A stretch of 64,000 nt of DNA from Tamlana carrageenivorans (GTDB lineage Bacteria > Bacteroidota > Bacteroidia > Flavobacteriales > Flavobacteriaceae): contig NZ_CP025938.1 in the NCBI RefSeq assembly GCF_002893765.1, positions 434,001 through 498,000 on the forward strand. The letters run 5' to 3'. A program made the position numbers and the translations under genes. Position 1 is the stretch's first letter. The number at the start of each line of letters is the position of its first letter. The notes beneath the pieces were generated by a model. The model did not search any database. It was not told where the DNA came from and saw only the letters and a program-made list of their open reading frames with translations. Shown here in pieces: positions 26,901 through 36,128 of the stretch.

Positions 26901-27572
26901 CGTTCTTAATCGATCTGAACTAGGTTTTCCTGTCCAGTTTAACGGACCAGCATCAAATGATTCTGGTAGGTTTTCACCTGAAGTTCCAGGAGATACACCA
27001 GGGTACCAAGCATTTATTGCCGCTTCATCGAGCATATTGTCGTAAAGAAACGCATCAAGTTGTTCTGCACCGAAATCCCAAACTTGCGTTTTCACCACGG
27101 TAACTGCGGTATTTACGACTTCAATTTTAGGTGTATAAGCATCAGAACCTGTGAAAGTGAAATACAATGTAGTTGCTCCTCCTAAATAGGTATACTCGTA
27201 AGTTCCTGTTTTATCGATAGAGACTTTCACATCGTGACTTCCTAAATCTGATCCACCAGATGTTGTGCCGCCATCCATATTTCCATTACTATAAACAGAA
27301 CCATAAAAACGTACCGTTGTGCTGCCACTTGCAACATCTAACTCTAAAATATTTCCGCCTTTAAAAACATAGCCATAGCCTGAACTGTGGTAATTTGTGG
27401 TGGCATCAGGCGTTCTAATTTTTCCATCAGCCGAGGCTAATATCCCCGACCCAGGAGAGGTCTCTGTTAAATTGGTTTCAACGCCTAACTCGTAGGTCGT
27501 TGTTGTTTGTCCGTAAGCCATAAATGCCATAAGGGACAATGCCATCATCATAAAAAAGGAATTTTTTTTCAT
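23979..27572 (-). CDS. Large secreted multidomain pectin methylesterase (CE8) with T9SS domain
   Basis: A 1197-residue protein. The signal peptide ends near AYGQ (about 22). A beta-sandwich lies at about 25-155 and a VWDFGA-type module at about 165-335. Several transthyretin/Ig-like repeats follow at about 340-600, then another beta-sandwich at about 600-705. The CE8 domain covers about 710-1110: DTITVGSGKDYLTIKEAL, TQAAAIGIAN, GRQDSFYG (about 925), VDYIFGG (about 949), YFGRPWR (about 1017). The catalytic Gln, both Asp and Arg are present although motifs vary (QDSF, DYIF). The C-terminus is a T9SS sorting domain. It probably demethylates polymeric pectin at the cell surface. Confidence 0.88.
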   Translation of the reverse strand: MKKNSFFMMMALSLMAFMAYGQTTTTYELGVETNLTETSPGSGILASADGKIRTPDATTNYHSSGYGYVFKGGNILELDVASGSTTVRFYGSVYSNGNMDGGTTSGGSDLGSHDVKVSIDKTGTYEYTYLGGATTLYFTFTGSDAYTPKIEVVNTAVTVVKTQVWDFGAEQLDAFLYDNMLDEAAINAWYPGVSPGTSGENLPESFDAGPLNWTGKPSSDRLRTTNTNLTRTDENINGVTGYTGRLYQNGASSSTQRLWTIDLDEDDEITIFMLAQNGVGELHFENTTAGDQNDVVTVGATLQEINFIAKSAGTFKIYDPADKPSYYRIHRKPAEFVTVAVTIDEAAAAGIPSGYTLDFTNRETGKVFSEVVSSGSCNVALPIGHSYDLSLGGANGYVISNGLTFDATNATTTHDVTVAKVDLHTLTGSITGLTDLSKLTLTYEPDPAVNTVYSPIVSINTSAATYSVDLESGVEYTIIAEGVDDYQMSSNTITINATQTTDIDFTAKPLYTVAVNTPDLDATQHAALELTFTNLNDNSYVYSFTNVDAVTLRDGVYTVSYGGLDAYALELALTANLTVNGANTAINLTFNPVTNWSFDDKNIVASDTHYKGLVISGVKNEVAKGHLVAGNSNTIEVSMNPGDKMIVSYYYQANFSIESGTPVIGNSNSTSLIERVEYMYTEATAGTVTLNVLGTTYFTNIQVTPAVAFADTITVGSGKDYLTIKEALVAIAEMDRPNDERVTVLIDPGNYEEMLVINVKNVTLKNASLSPSIAILNKGVDIDANAVRITSYYGQKYNFYSQGPDNKWSAEALAVNKANGYTIYENKEGTGGGSSYWNATVVVAADGFTAENIILENSFNQYISLKESQDVVEAKKSASVPVRPTDYGNTDVQDRSKGYVTQAAAIGIANNTDKVTLNNCRVIGRQDSFYGGSGSRLVVYKGAMMGAVDYIFGGMTAVFYQTDFVLNTSDSSSDAAYITAAQQDSGRGYLMYQCHVKSTIPGVETASQHGSKPGYFGRPWRANTSEVVFLETTIDASTYPGSEGLSLISPEGWTNSLSGESDLMYEYGTIEKAPVDNSANRASWSTVLTAPVLKDGTDAVPFEFTKGNDNWDPISVLVLDVTNPAEAANTVLIKGYNGQIYISNVKSQTKIEVYNITGGVVKTFSTSTDRSFQINNGIYIIKVKNAEGVKVVKVLAH

Positions 27573-27778
27573 TGTTAATTTAGTTTAAGTTACTCTTTAG
27601 TTTAGTAGAGCAGCGCTGTGTAATACCTGAACCATTTCGTTTTATATTCCTTTTAAAATGGTTCTTTAAATATTCAAGGAGCTGCCAAGTTTTTTATAGT
27701 TGAAAAAAGCTTCAATCCATACTATTAAGCTATCCTTACCGGACGGAAAGTATGAACAAGCAATAAGACCGGAATAAA

Positions 27779-27792
27779 AGTAATCGATTGCA
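27779..27792 (-). promoter_or_regulatory. LacI-type operator, CE8 gene
   Basis: AGTAATCGATTGCA. On the minus strand it directly follows the -7-like box TACTTTCG (27800-27793). Confidence 0.65.
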
Positions 27793-27965
27793 CGAAAGTA
27801 TGTCAATAATTTGAATTAACAAATTACAGATCGAACAATTTTATATCTACTTCTAAAACTAGCCCTCACTATTAAGCTTTTGGATAGTACGTGTCCTGAT
27901 TTATTAAAAAATTAAACCTTTCATCGAATAAAAGGAATTAACTACTGAATTTACAAAAATAAATA

Positions 27966-27987
27966 TAATTTTGAGTAATCGATTACA
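27966..27987 (+). promoter_or_regulatory. Promoter and LacI-type operator, PL1 gene
   Basis: The -7 box TAATTTTG (27966-27973, full consensus) is immediately followed by the operator AGTAATCGATTACA (27974-27987). The PL1 start is 68 bp downstream. Confidence 0.75.
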
Positions 27988-28054
27988 TTAAGACAATTAA
28001 AAATACAAGTCGATGAAACCAACAAACCATTATTAACTAAATACCACTTAAACT

Positions 28055-30559
28055 ATGTTCAAAAAATTATTTTTTTTTACAATGCTTATGCTGTCTACCC
28101 TCAGCATCATAGCACAAAATGTCAACATCACCGAAGCTAACGGTTGGCTAGAATCTGCTTACGTAAAATGGGACCCTATAAATGGTGCCGACCATTATAA
28201 CGTGTATTACTCTGGCGAAGGGTATAACAACAAAAAAATTGACGACCAACTTATTAGGTGCTACTCGGGTTACCAGCGTGCAGACCTCCTAGGCCTCAAA
28301 GCAGGAACCTATACCATAAGTGTCGCTGCAGTCATATCAGGCGTTGAAGGCCCGCTTAGCACCACTGGAAACATCACGGTTTTACCACATGACCGTACAG
28401 GGTTTGCATTTTCTAACGGCGGCAACCCAAGTGCCTATAATTTGGATGGTACGGTAAAACCAAACGCCGTAATCCTATACATTACCGAAAACACCAAAAA
28501 CACCATTGAATTAAACGTCACTGGAGCAAACGCCAACCCTTGTGTTGGTCTGCAGAATATTTTGGAAGGTTTTAAAAAAGGTCAAGATAATCGCCCTTTA
28601 ATTGTTCGATTAATCGGACAAATTACAGATTTAGATTATATGGATAAAGGTGATATTGTTATTGAAAACAAAAACAATACGTCGCAATCTACAACGCTTG
28701 AAGGTGTTGGCGACGATGCTACGGCCGACGGCTGGGGTATTCGCATTAAAAACGCAAATAATGTCGAAATTCGAAACATCGCCACCATGAATTGCGACAG
28801 TGATGAAGGCGATAATATTGGATTACAACAAGATAACGCTTATGTGTGGGTACACCATAACGATTTCTTTTACGGTGGCGCAGGAGGCGATTCCGACCAA
28901 GCTAAAGGCGATGGCGCTTTAGACAGTAAAAGATCGGGCTATGTCACCATTTCATACAACCATTTTTGGGATTCAGGAAAATCAAACCTTTTAGGTAATG
29001 GCACCGAATCTCCAGAATACCTAACTTACCACCACAACTGGTACGACCACTCCGATAGTCGTCACCCGCGTATTAGAAGTCACAGCGTGCATGTTTACAA
29101 CAACTATTACGATGGGAATTCTAAATATGGGGTGGGCGCTACAAACGCTTCCTCAGTATTTGTTGAAGCTAACTATTTTAGAAACTGTAAATACCCTATT
29201 CTTACGTCTATGCAAGGGTCGGATGTATTTGATGAAAGTAAAAACGCTAACGATTATAGCAACATGCCAACTTTTTCTAAAGAAGATGGTGGGGCAATTA
29301 AAGCTTACAACAACTATATTGAAGGCGCTCGACGCTTTGTAGCCTATGGCGATTCAAGTTTTCCAAATTCTACGGTAGATTTCGATGCTTATGTGGTTAA
29401 CAGCAGAAATGAACCGGTTCCGAGCTCTGTAACTTCCTACGAAGGCTCGAACACGCATAACAACTTCGACACTAATGGGTCTATCATGTATAGTTACACA
29501 GCCGATTCGCCCGAAGACGCTAAAAACAACACTATGGCTTATGCTGGACGCATGTTTGGTGGGGATTTTACTTGGACTTTTAATAATGCTACCGACGATA
29601 CGTCGTACGCTGTAGATTCTGCTTTAAAAGCGAAACTAACAAGCTACGCCACGTCGTTAGTTTGTATCCAAGGTGATCAAGGTCCAGACCCAGAAGTAAC
29701 ACTTCATGCAACGCCTGGCAACATGAGTGTAACTCTTCAATGGACTGTAAGCCATTATGCGGCCAACTCCTTTACTATTTATAGAAACACAAGTTCAGAC
29801 CTATCTACCAGAACAAAATTAACAGATATCACAGATGCCAATACGCTAACTTATGAAGATTTAAGCGTAACCAACGATACACCTTACTTCTACTGGGTGA
29901 TCGCCGATGCCTCTGTAGAATCCAATGTAGCTACAGCAACACCTTCAGCAGCTCCAGCACCTTCACCAAGTGGAGACGAGGAACATAACTATACGACCTC
30001 TGGAAAGAACAGTTCTTTTTATACCATAAGCGGAAATCTTTCTACATCTAAGGGAACCGTTGTTTACAATGCCTTAACCCTAACACAATGTTTAAAAATT
30101 GAATCGTCTACAAGCATCAGTTTTTCAACAGTATCGGCCTCTACCTTAACATTGGTATTTAACGAAACCCAAGGTGGAAGCATAAAAATTGACGGGGTAT
30201 CTTATGATATTGTAAACGGTATAGCTAGTATATCTTTAAGCGCAGGAAGTCACGAAATAACAAAAGGTGATACCGCCAATTTATATTATATGAATCTGGA
30301 ATACGACACCTTAAGTATAGATAGTGAACAATCAAATACATTGAAACTTTACCCGAACCCTGTAAAAGACTTTTTATACATTACTGGTTCTTCTCAAGTT
30401 GAAAAAGTTGAAGTTTATAGCATTCAAGGCGTTCTGGTTTTAAAGCTAGAATCACAAAACATTCAGCAAATAAACTTAAATGAACTTAAAACAGGTGTTT
30501 ACTTAATAAAAACGTACTCGAGTTCTAAAGTCACAGACAAAATACTTCTAAAAAAGTAG
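28055..30559 (+). CDS. Secreted PL1 pectate lyase with FN3-like and T9SS domains
   Basis: An 834-residue protein. The signal peptide ends near IIAQ (about 21). An FN3-like domain at about 22-110 is followed by a PL1 parallel beta-helix at about 125-530: GWGIRIKNANNVEIRNI, DGALDSKRSGYVTISYNHFWD, HHNWYDHSDSRHPRIRSHSVHVYNNYY, where the RHPR segment carries the catalytic Arg. A second FN3 domain lies at about 545-635. A beta-rich module at about 645-745 and a T9SS sorting domain (LYPNPVKDFLYI to KILLKK) complete it. It cleaves polygalacturonate by beta-elimination at the cell surface. Confidence 0.92.
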   Translation: MFKKLFFFTMLMLSTLSIIAQNVNITEANGWLESAYVKWDPINGADHYNVYYSGEGYNNKKIDDQLIRCYSGYQRADLLGLKAGTYTISVAAVISGVEGPLSTTGNITVLPHDRTGFAFSNGGNPSAYNLDGTVKPNAVILYITENTKNTIELNVTGANANPCVGLQNILEGFKKGQDNRPLIVRLIGQITDLDYMDKGDIVIENKNNTSQSTTLEGVGDDATADGWGIRIKNANNVEIRNIATMNCDSDEGDNIGLQQDNAYVWVHHNDFFYGGAGGDSDQAKGDGALDSKRSGYVTISYNHFWDSGKSNLLGNGTESPEYLTYHHNWYDHSDSRHPRIRSHSVHVYNNYYDGNSKYGVGATNASSVFVEANYFRNCKYPILTSMQGSDVFDESKNANDYSNMPTFSKEDGGAIKAYNNYIEGARRFVAYGDSSFPNSTVDFDAYVVNSRNEPVPSSVTSYEGSNTHNNFDTNGSIMYSYTADSPEDAKNNTMAYAGRMFGGDFTWTFNNATDDTSYAVDSALKAKLTSYATSLVCIQGDQGPDPEVTLHATPGNMSVTLQWTVSHYAANSFTIYRNTSSDLSTRTKLTDITDANTLTYEDLSVTNDTPYFYWVIADASVESNVATATPSAAPAPSPSGDEEHNYTTSGKNSSFYTISGNLSTSKGTVVYNALTLTQCLKIESSTSISFSTVSASTLTLVFNETQGGSIKIDGVSYDIVNGIASISLSAGSHEITKGDTANLYYMNLEYDTLSIDSEQSNTLKLYPNPVKDFLYITGSSQVEKVEVYSIQGVLVLKLESQNIQQINLNELKTGVYLIKTYSSSKVTDKILLKK

Positions 30560-30588
30560 GTCTGTAACATTTTAACCGATTACACCAT

Positions 30589-30626
30589 ACACCCTTCTAA
30601 ACTTTTATTTTAGAAGGGTGTTTTTA
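30589..30626 (+). terminator. Terminator after the PL1 gene
   Basis: ACACCCTTCTAAA pairs with TTTAGAAGGGTGT, a 13-bp perfect stem followed by TTTTATTTT. Confidence 0.85.
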
Positions 30627-30884
30627 TTTTATAATAAAAAACAGAGCGCTTAAAAACTTTTCAATATTGTATGATTTTTAACATAAATAACATGCTAAAA
30701 TTAACATTTAGACTGAAGTAAATCTAAAATTTTTAGCTCTTCTTTTTTTCAAATAACACAAATATTCTATATTTATACATCATTACAATAAGGAATATTC
30801 ATTTTATTTTCTAAAAAATAACAATTACACAAAACAACAACTATAATCCTTAAAACTGACGAACTGGATAATTTTAACAACAAA

Positions 30885-30898
30885 CCAATCGATTATTA
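30885..30898 (+). promoter_or_regulatory. Weaker upstream operator, SusC1 operon
   Basis: CCAATCGATTATTA keeps the AATCGATT core but only part of the arms. Its centre is 52 bp (about five helical turns) upstream of the main operator, a spacing that would allow looping. It has no -7 box of its own. Confidence 0.4.
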
Positions 30899-30906
30899 AC
30901 TTTTAA

Positions 30907-30949
30907 TTTGGTTTTTGTTATAATTCACATATCTTTGTAATCGATTACA
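30907..30949 (+). promoter_or_regulatory. Promoter and LacI-type operator, SusC1/SusD1 operon
   Basis: TTTG (30907-30910), a 19-bp spacer, TATCTTTG (30930-30937), then the perfect palindrome TGTAATCGATTACA (30936-30949), which overlaps the -7 box by 2 bp. This is the clearest site in the window. Confidence 0.8.
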
Positions 30950-31029
30950 AGTAGTTGCGCTAAACAACCAATTAAGTGCCTACAAATCGGAAATGAAATA
31001 TTTAATTTATAACTAAACTTTAATACTTT

Positions 31030-34000
31030 ATGACTAACTTTTTTTTATCAAATCAAGTTTTTTCCTTTTTTAAAGGAAAAAAATTTAGTCCCTACAGAAA
31101 GGCGCATTTGGCCCTATTTGTAGGATTGCTATTGTTAGGCGCTCAAAGCGTTAATGCTCAAAATTCGACTACCATTAAAGGAGAGGTGCTGGATGGCGAC
31201 ATAGGGGGTCCGTTGCCCGGAGTAACTATCCTTGTAAAAGGAACGACCAAAGGTACAACAACCGATTTTGATGGTAAATATGTCTTACCAGATGTGGATG
31301 CCAATGCGACTTTAGTGTTTTCTTATGTAGGATACATTACTCATGAGGCGAATATTTCAGGTAACAGTGTTATTAACGTAACGCTTAAACCTAGTTTAGA
31401 ATCTCTAGACGAAGTTATCGTTGTAGGTTATGGAACTTCTCGTAAATCAGATTTAACAGGTTCTGTTGCTAATGTAGGTGGTGAAGTTTTAGAAAAACAA
31501 TCTATCGCTAGTGTGGCCGAAGCTTTAACAGGGCGTATGGCTGGTGTACAAGTATCGTCTCCTGAAGGTTCTCCGGATTCTGAGATTCAAATTAGAGTAC
31601 GTGGTGGCGGATCTTTAACTCAAGACGCTTCCCCATTAATTATTGTTGACGGTTTCCCTGTTAATAGTATGAGTGATGTGTCGCCCACAGATATCGAAAG
31701 TCTTACCGTATTAAAAGATGCTTCCTCAACCGCAATCTACGGTTCTCGTGGTGCGAATGGTGTAATCATCATTACAACTAAAAGTGGTAAGGAAGGAAAA
31801 ATTCAAGTGAACTTTAATGCCTTTTACGGTGCTAAAACTATTGCCAATACCATTGACGTATTAGATCCAGAAGATTTCGTGAAATGGCAGCACGAATATG
31901 CTATGTTAAGAGATAACTTACAATCTTACGAAAAGTACTTCGGCTTATGGCAAGATCAAGACCAATACGCAGGAGTAAAGGGTAATAATTGGCAAAAGCA
32001 AATTTACGGACAAATGGGTGAGGTTGAAAGCCGTAACTTATCGATTCGTGGTGGTTCTGAGAAAATCAACTTTAACTTCAACTATGCTTTATATGATGAA
32101 AAAGCTATTATGGTGGGGTCTAACTTCAAAAGAAACAACTTGTCGTTTGCTTTAAAAAATAAAGCCAGTGATAAGGTTGATTTATCGATGACTTTCCGTT
32201 ATTCAGACACCGAAATTAATGGTGGCGGTGCTAACGAACAAAATGAGGTATCTTCTGCCGATTCACGTTTAAAACACAGTGTATCCTATTCTCCAATTCC
32301 TATTTCAGGACTTAGTACCGATGAAACAGATCCAGATATAACCAACCAATTGGTTAACCCTTTTATTGCTGTACATGACAACCAACGTTTACAGCTTAGA
32401 AAAAACTTTAACTTATTAGGTAGTTTTTCTTGGAAAATGACTGAAGACCTAACTTTTAAAACAGATTTAGGTTTAGATAACTACAACGATCAGGATTACA
32501 GATTCTATGGTAAGACCACTTACTATGTTACAGATAAAACAGATTTCCCAAACCAACCAGCTATAGAATTCTATGACAGAAAAAGAAACCGTTTCAGAAA
32601 TGCAAATACTTTTAACTACGATTTTGATAAAATATTAAACGAAAATCACAGTTTAAAAGTTCTTGTTGGTCATGAGTGGATTTTTTCAGAGAGCAATAGG
32701 TTATCAAATACGGTTCATGGCCTACCAGACTTCTTTGATATTAAAAATGCCATGCGTTTAACGACTCAAGGAACTCCAATTGAAATTGATAATTTTTATA
32801 GCCCAGATGATAAGTTATTATCTTTCTTCGGTCGTATGAATTATGATTTTAAAAACCGTTACTTATTAACTGCAACTTTTCGTGCAGATGCTTCTAGTAA
32901 ATTTACTAAAGAAAACCGTTGGGGCTACTTCCCTTCTGCCGCTTTCGCATGGAAAATGTCTGAAGAAGCTTTCTTAGATGACGTAAGTTGGATTAATACG
33001 CTTAAATTAAGGGTAAGTTACGGTGAAGCAGGTAACAACAACATACCTGTTGGACAAACTGTACAAAATTTTAGATCTAGTCCAACCCTTCGTATTAATA
33101 ATGTGGCTAATTTCTGGGCTCCAGAAAATAACTTAGCCAATCCAGATTTAAAATGGGAGACTACCATCACTCAAAACTTAGGTCTTGATTTCGATTTATT
33201 CAAAGGCACATTAAGCGGTTCTATTGAGGCCTACAGAAATATTACGACCGATCTGCTAATTAGATTCCCTACACCTGGTACAGGTTATGATAACCAGTAC
33301 AGAAATATGGGTGAAGTTGAAAACAAAGGTCTTGAAGGTGTTTTAAACTTTGCTGCTATTAATAAAGAGAACGTTGGTTTAAGTTTCGCGATAAATATGT
33401 CTAGAAACATAAACAGAATTAACTCCTTAGGGGTAATGGAAGATTTCTACGACCGTACCAATTGGGCGTCTTCTCAAATTGGAAATGAATATGAAATTGC
33501 CGTTGGTGGTCAATTAGGGACTATGGTTGGATTTAAAAATGCAGGCCGTTATGAGGTAGATGATTTTAATTATGATCCAGTAACTCAAGAGTATACTTTA
33601 AAATCAGGTGTGGTAAATAGTACAGATGTTATTGGTACCTTAAGACCTGGTTCAATGAAGCTAGTCGATGTTAACGGTGATGGCAAAGTAAATGATGATG
33701 ATATATCTGTTATTGGTAACGCCAATCCTGACTTTACAGGCGGTTTAACCATTAATGCTAATGCCTATGGATTTGATTTTACAGCTGCATTTAACTGGAG
33801 TGTTGGAAATGATGTTTATAACGCTAATAAAATCGAGTTTACAACAGCAAACATCCCGAATGGCCAATATAGAAACCTAAGCTCTATTATGGCTGAAGGT
33901 GAAAGATGGAACAATATTGATCCGAATACTGGACAACTTGTAACAGACCCTACGCAATTAGCGGCATTAAACGAAAACACAAGCATGTGGTCTCCTTATA

Positions 34001-34284
34001 TGGCTCGTTACGTATTTAGCGACTGGGCTGTAGAAGATGGTTCGTTCTTACGATTAAACAACATTTCTTTAGGTTACACTGTTCCTGAAAGATTTTCGTC
34101 GCAAGCAGGTTTATCTAAATTAAGATTTTACTTATCTGCTAATAACGTTTTCATTCTTACAAATTACTCTGGTTTAGATCCAGAAGTAAGCACTAGAAGA
34201 AGAACACCATTGACTCCTGGAGTAGATTACTCTCCTTATCCAAAAAGTAGACAAATCATTTTTGGACTTAACCTAAACTTTTAA
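31030..34284 (+). CDS. SusC-family TonB-dependent transporter (pair 1)
   Basis: A 1084-residue outer-membrane receptor. A long N-terminal signal ends near VNAQ (about 44). A carboxypeptidase-D-like domain follows at about 47-120 (GEVLDGDIGGPLPGVTILVKGTTKGTTTDFDG). A SusC-type linker (DEVIVVGYGTSRKSDLTGSVANV) leads to the plug (IRVRGGGSLTQDASPLIIVDGFPV, DASSTAIYGSRGANGVIIITTK). A 22-strand barrel ends the protein. With the SusD lipoprotein it would take up oligogalacturonides using TonB energy. The substrate is inferred from the surrounding pectinases. Confidence 0.96.
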   Translation: MTNFFLSNQVFSFFKGKKFSPYRKAHLALFVGLLLLGAQSVNAQNSTTIKGEVLDGDIGGPLPGVTILVKGTTKGTTTDFDGKYVLPDVDANATLVFSYVGYITHEANISGNSVINVTLKPSLESLDEVIVVGYGTSRKSDLTGSVANVGGEVLEKQSIASVAEALTGRMAGVQVSSPEGSPDSEIQIRVRGGGSLTQDASPLIIVDGFPVNSMSDVSPTDIESLTVLKDASSTAIYGSRGANGVIIITTKSGKEGKIQVNFNAFYGAKTIANTIDVLDPEDFVKWQHEYAMLRDNLQSYEKYFGLWQDQDQYAGVKGNNWQKQIYGQMGEVESRNLSIRGGSEKINFNFNYALYDEKAIMVGSNFKRNNLSFALKNKASDKVDLSMTFRYSDTEINGGGANEQNEVSSADSRLKHSVSYSPIPISGLSTDETDPDITNQLVNPFIAVHDNQRLQLRKNFNLLGSFSWKMTEDLTFKTDLGLDNYNDQDYRFYGKTTYYVTDKTDFPNQPAIEFYDRKRNRFRNANTFNYDFDKILNENHSLKVLVGHEWIFSESNRLSNTVHGLPDFFDIKNAMRLTTQGTPIEIDNFYSPDDKLLSFFGRMNYDFKNRYLLTATFRADASSKFTKENRWGYFPSAAFAWKMSEEAFLDDVSWINTLKLRVSYGEAGNNNIPVGQTVQNFRSSPTLRINNVANFWAPENNLANPDLKWETTITQNLGLDFDLFKGTLSGSIEAYRNITTDLLIRFPTPGTGYDNQYRNMGEVENKGLEGVLNFAAINKENVGLSFAINMSRNINRINSLGVMEDFYDRTNWASSQIGNEYEIAVGGQLGTMVGFKNAGRYEVDDFNYDPVTQEYTLKSGVVNSTDVIGTLRPGSMKLVDVNGDGKVNDDDISVIGNANPDFTGGLTINANAYGFDFTAAFNWSVGNDVYNANKIEFTTANIPNGQYRNLSSIMAEGERWNNIDPNTGQLVTDPTQLAALNENTSMWSPYMARYVFSDWAVEDGSFLRLNNISLGYTVPERFSSQAGLSKLRFYLSANNVFILTNYSGLDPEVSTRRRTPLTPGVDYSPYPKSRQIIFGLNLNF

Positions 34285-34303
34285 TAAAAAGATTCTTTAG
34301 AAG

Positions 34304-36097
34304 ATGAAAAATAAAATTTTAATAATTACAGGATTAATATTAGCAGCAATGCTAAGCTCTTGCGGTGAAGATTTCATGGAAGCTCCTGCGAAATCAACAC
34401 TCGATGAGCAATTGATATTCTCTACCCCAGGTTTAACAAAAGGGGCGATTGACGGTATTATTGAACCCATGATGGAAACCAACTCGTACAGAGGGCGATT
34501 TCTACCTTTTTACGGTACAAATACAGATACCGAATATTTATACGATTCTGAAAATGACGGCGATGCCGAAGGTGAATTGGCTCGATATGTAGCAACTGCT
34601 AATAATGCCTCTATGAATCGTGACGACAATGCTTGGGCTGAAATGTACAAAGGCATTGAGCGCGCAAACATTTGTATTAGAGGTATCCGAACTTATGGTA
34701 ACCCAGAACCCGGGACGGAACTTGGGCAGTACTTAGGAGAAGCTTTAACACTTCGTGCCGTGTATTACGCCGATTTAATAAAAGCTTGGGGGGATGTCAT
34801 TGCACGTTTCGAACCGATTAACAGTGAAACCGTGTACTTACCAAAATCAAGCCGTGACATAGTTTACAAACAAATCATTGCAGATTTAGGTGAGGCCGTA
34901 ACTTTAGTAGCATGGCCAAACGAAACCAACTTAACTACTAGTGTTGAGCGTATCAACAAAGCTTTTGTTAAAGGTTTAAGAGCACGTATAGCCATGGCAG
35001 CTAGTGGATATCAACAGTACCCTGATGGTATTAGACGTAGCAAGGATCCAGAATTATCCGTTGCTAACATGTATCAATTAGCCTTAACAGAATGTCAATC
35101 GGTTATTTCTAGTGGCACAGTTAGCCTCTTCCCTACTTTTGAAGGTTTATGGAGAAACCTTAACGAAGAAAACTACAATGCTGGTTTAGAGTCTTTATGG
35201 GAAATTCCTTTTGCCGATGGTCGTGGTCGTGTAACCTTTACCTTCGGTATCCGACACACAAGTGTAGACCAACATACTGCTCAACCTAGAGGTGGTCAAG
35301 CAGGACCTGTAGCCAACTTGTTTTACGATTTTGATGAAGCTGACGAAAGGAGAGACATCACATGCATCCCTTATGAATGGGGTACAGCTGTTGACATAGG
35401 TAACCCTGAATATGGTTTTGCCCAACAAGAATATACCGATTCAAAAAGATGGTATTTTGGAAAGTACCGTTATGAATGGATGAATAGACGTGTTACATCT
35501 ACTAACGACGATGGCATGAATAAAATATACATGCGTTATGCCGAAGTCTTATTAATTGCTGCTGAAGCGGCCAATGAGTTACAAGGTCCTGGAGCAGCTG
35601 CGCCTTACTTAAAAGAATTAAGAAGAAGAGCGTTCAAAACCACTGATTATGCTACGAAGGTGGATGCTTATGTAAATGCTTTAGGAAGTAAACAAGCCAT
35701 GCTTGATGCTATTGTTGAAGAACATAAATTCGAGTTTACAGGTGAAATGGAACGTAAACAAGCACTTATCCGTTGGAACTTATTAGGTACTAAATTAGCA
35801 GAAACTAAAGATAAGTTAATCAACCTTAAAGCGCGTACTGGTGAATACGCTGATGTTCCATCAACAATTTACTATAAATATGCCGCCGACAACGAAACCT
35901 TAATTACTTACGGTTTAAATAGAGGTGAAATTTATAACCCAGGACCAGATTATACAGCAATCAACTGGGATCGTGTTACTGAAGATAGAACCAACACGCT
36001 ATATAGCGCCGACCCTGACACCAAGCAATTCTGGCCAATTTGGCAAGTATTTATTGATGGAAGTAATAACACCTTGACTAATGATTACGGTTATTAA
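34304..36097 (+). CDS. SusD-family glycan-binding lipoprotein (pair 1)
   Basis: A 597-residue protein starting 19 bp after SusC1. Signal II with lipobox MLSSC (Cys at about 20), then EDFMEAPAKSTLDEQLIF. The SusD/RagB helical scaffold is visible (AEMYKGIERANICIRGI, GEALTLRAVYYADLIKAWGDV, YMRYAEVLLIAAEAANE, RRRAFKT). It is anchored in the outer membrane as the lid of SusC and binds the oligosaccharide. The C-terminal end overlaps an artificial upstream extension of the next gene. Confidence 0.95.
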   Translation: MKNKILIITGLILAAMLSSCGEDFMEAPAKSTLDEQLIFSTPGLTKGAIDGIIEPMMETNSYRGRFLPFYGTNTDTEYLYDSENDGDAEGELARYVATANNASMNRDDNAWAEMYKGIERANICIRGIRTYGNPEPGTELGQYLGEALTLRAVYYADLIKAWGDVIARFEPINSETVYLPKSSRDIVYKQIIADLGEAVTLVAWPNETNLTTSVERINKAFVKGLRARIAMAASGYQQYPDGIRRSKDPELSVANMYQLALTECQSVISSGTVSLFPTFEGLWRNLNEENYNAGLESLWEIPFADGRGRVTFTFGIRHTSVDQHTAQPRGGQAGPVANLFYDFDEADERRDITCIPYEWGTAVDIGNPEYGFAQQEYTDSKRWYFGKYRYEWMNRRVTSTNDDGMNKIYMRYAEVLLIAAEAANELQGPGAAAPYLKELRRRAFKTTDYATKVDAYVNALGSKQAMLDAIVEEHKFEFTGEMERKQALIRWNLLGTKLAETKDKLINLKARTGEYADVPSTIYYKYAADNETLITYGLNRGEIYNPGPDYTAINWDRVTEDRTNTLYSADPDTKQFWPIWQVFIDGSNNTLTNDYGY

Positions 36098-36128
36098 TCA
36101 TAATAAAACAACAAATAAGCATATGATT

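Larger units (their letters stand above)
27573..28054. other. Divergent regulatory region between CE8 and PL1 genes
   Basis: A 482-bp gap with two operators, one for each divergent gene (27779-27792 and 27974-27987). About 200 bp lies between the first operator and the CE8 start, implying a long 5' leader. No gene or clear RNA structure seen. Confidence 0.6.
30560..31029. other. Intergenic region with PL1 terminator and SusC promoter
   Basis: A 470-bp gap holding the PL1 terminator, two operators and the promoter of the first SusC/SusD operon. No gene seen in the AT-rich remainder. Confidence 0.7.

Noticed and set aside
36081..36128. Upstream start for the third SusC1-operon gene overlapping SusD1
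   Set aside because: It would place 16 residues before a perfect lipoprotein signal and overlap SusD by 17 bp; the ATG at 36129 (or 36123) is better.
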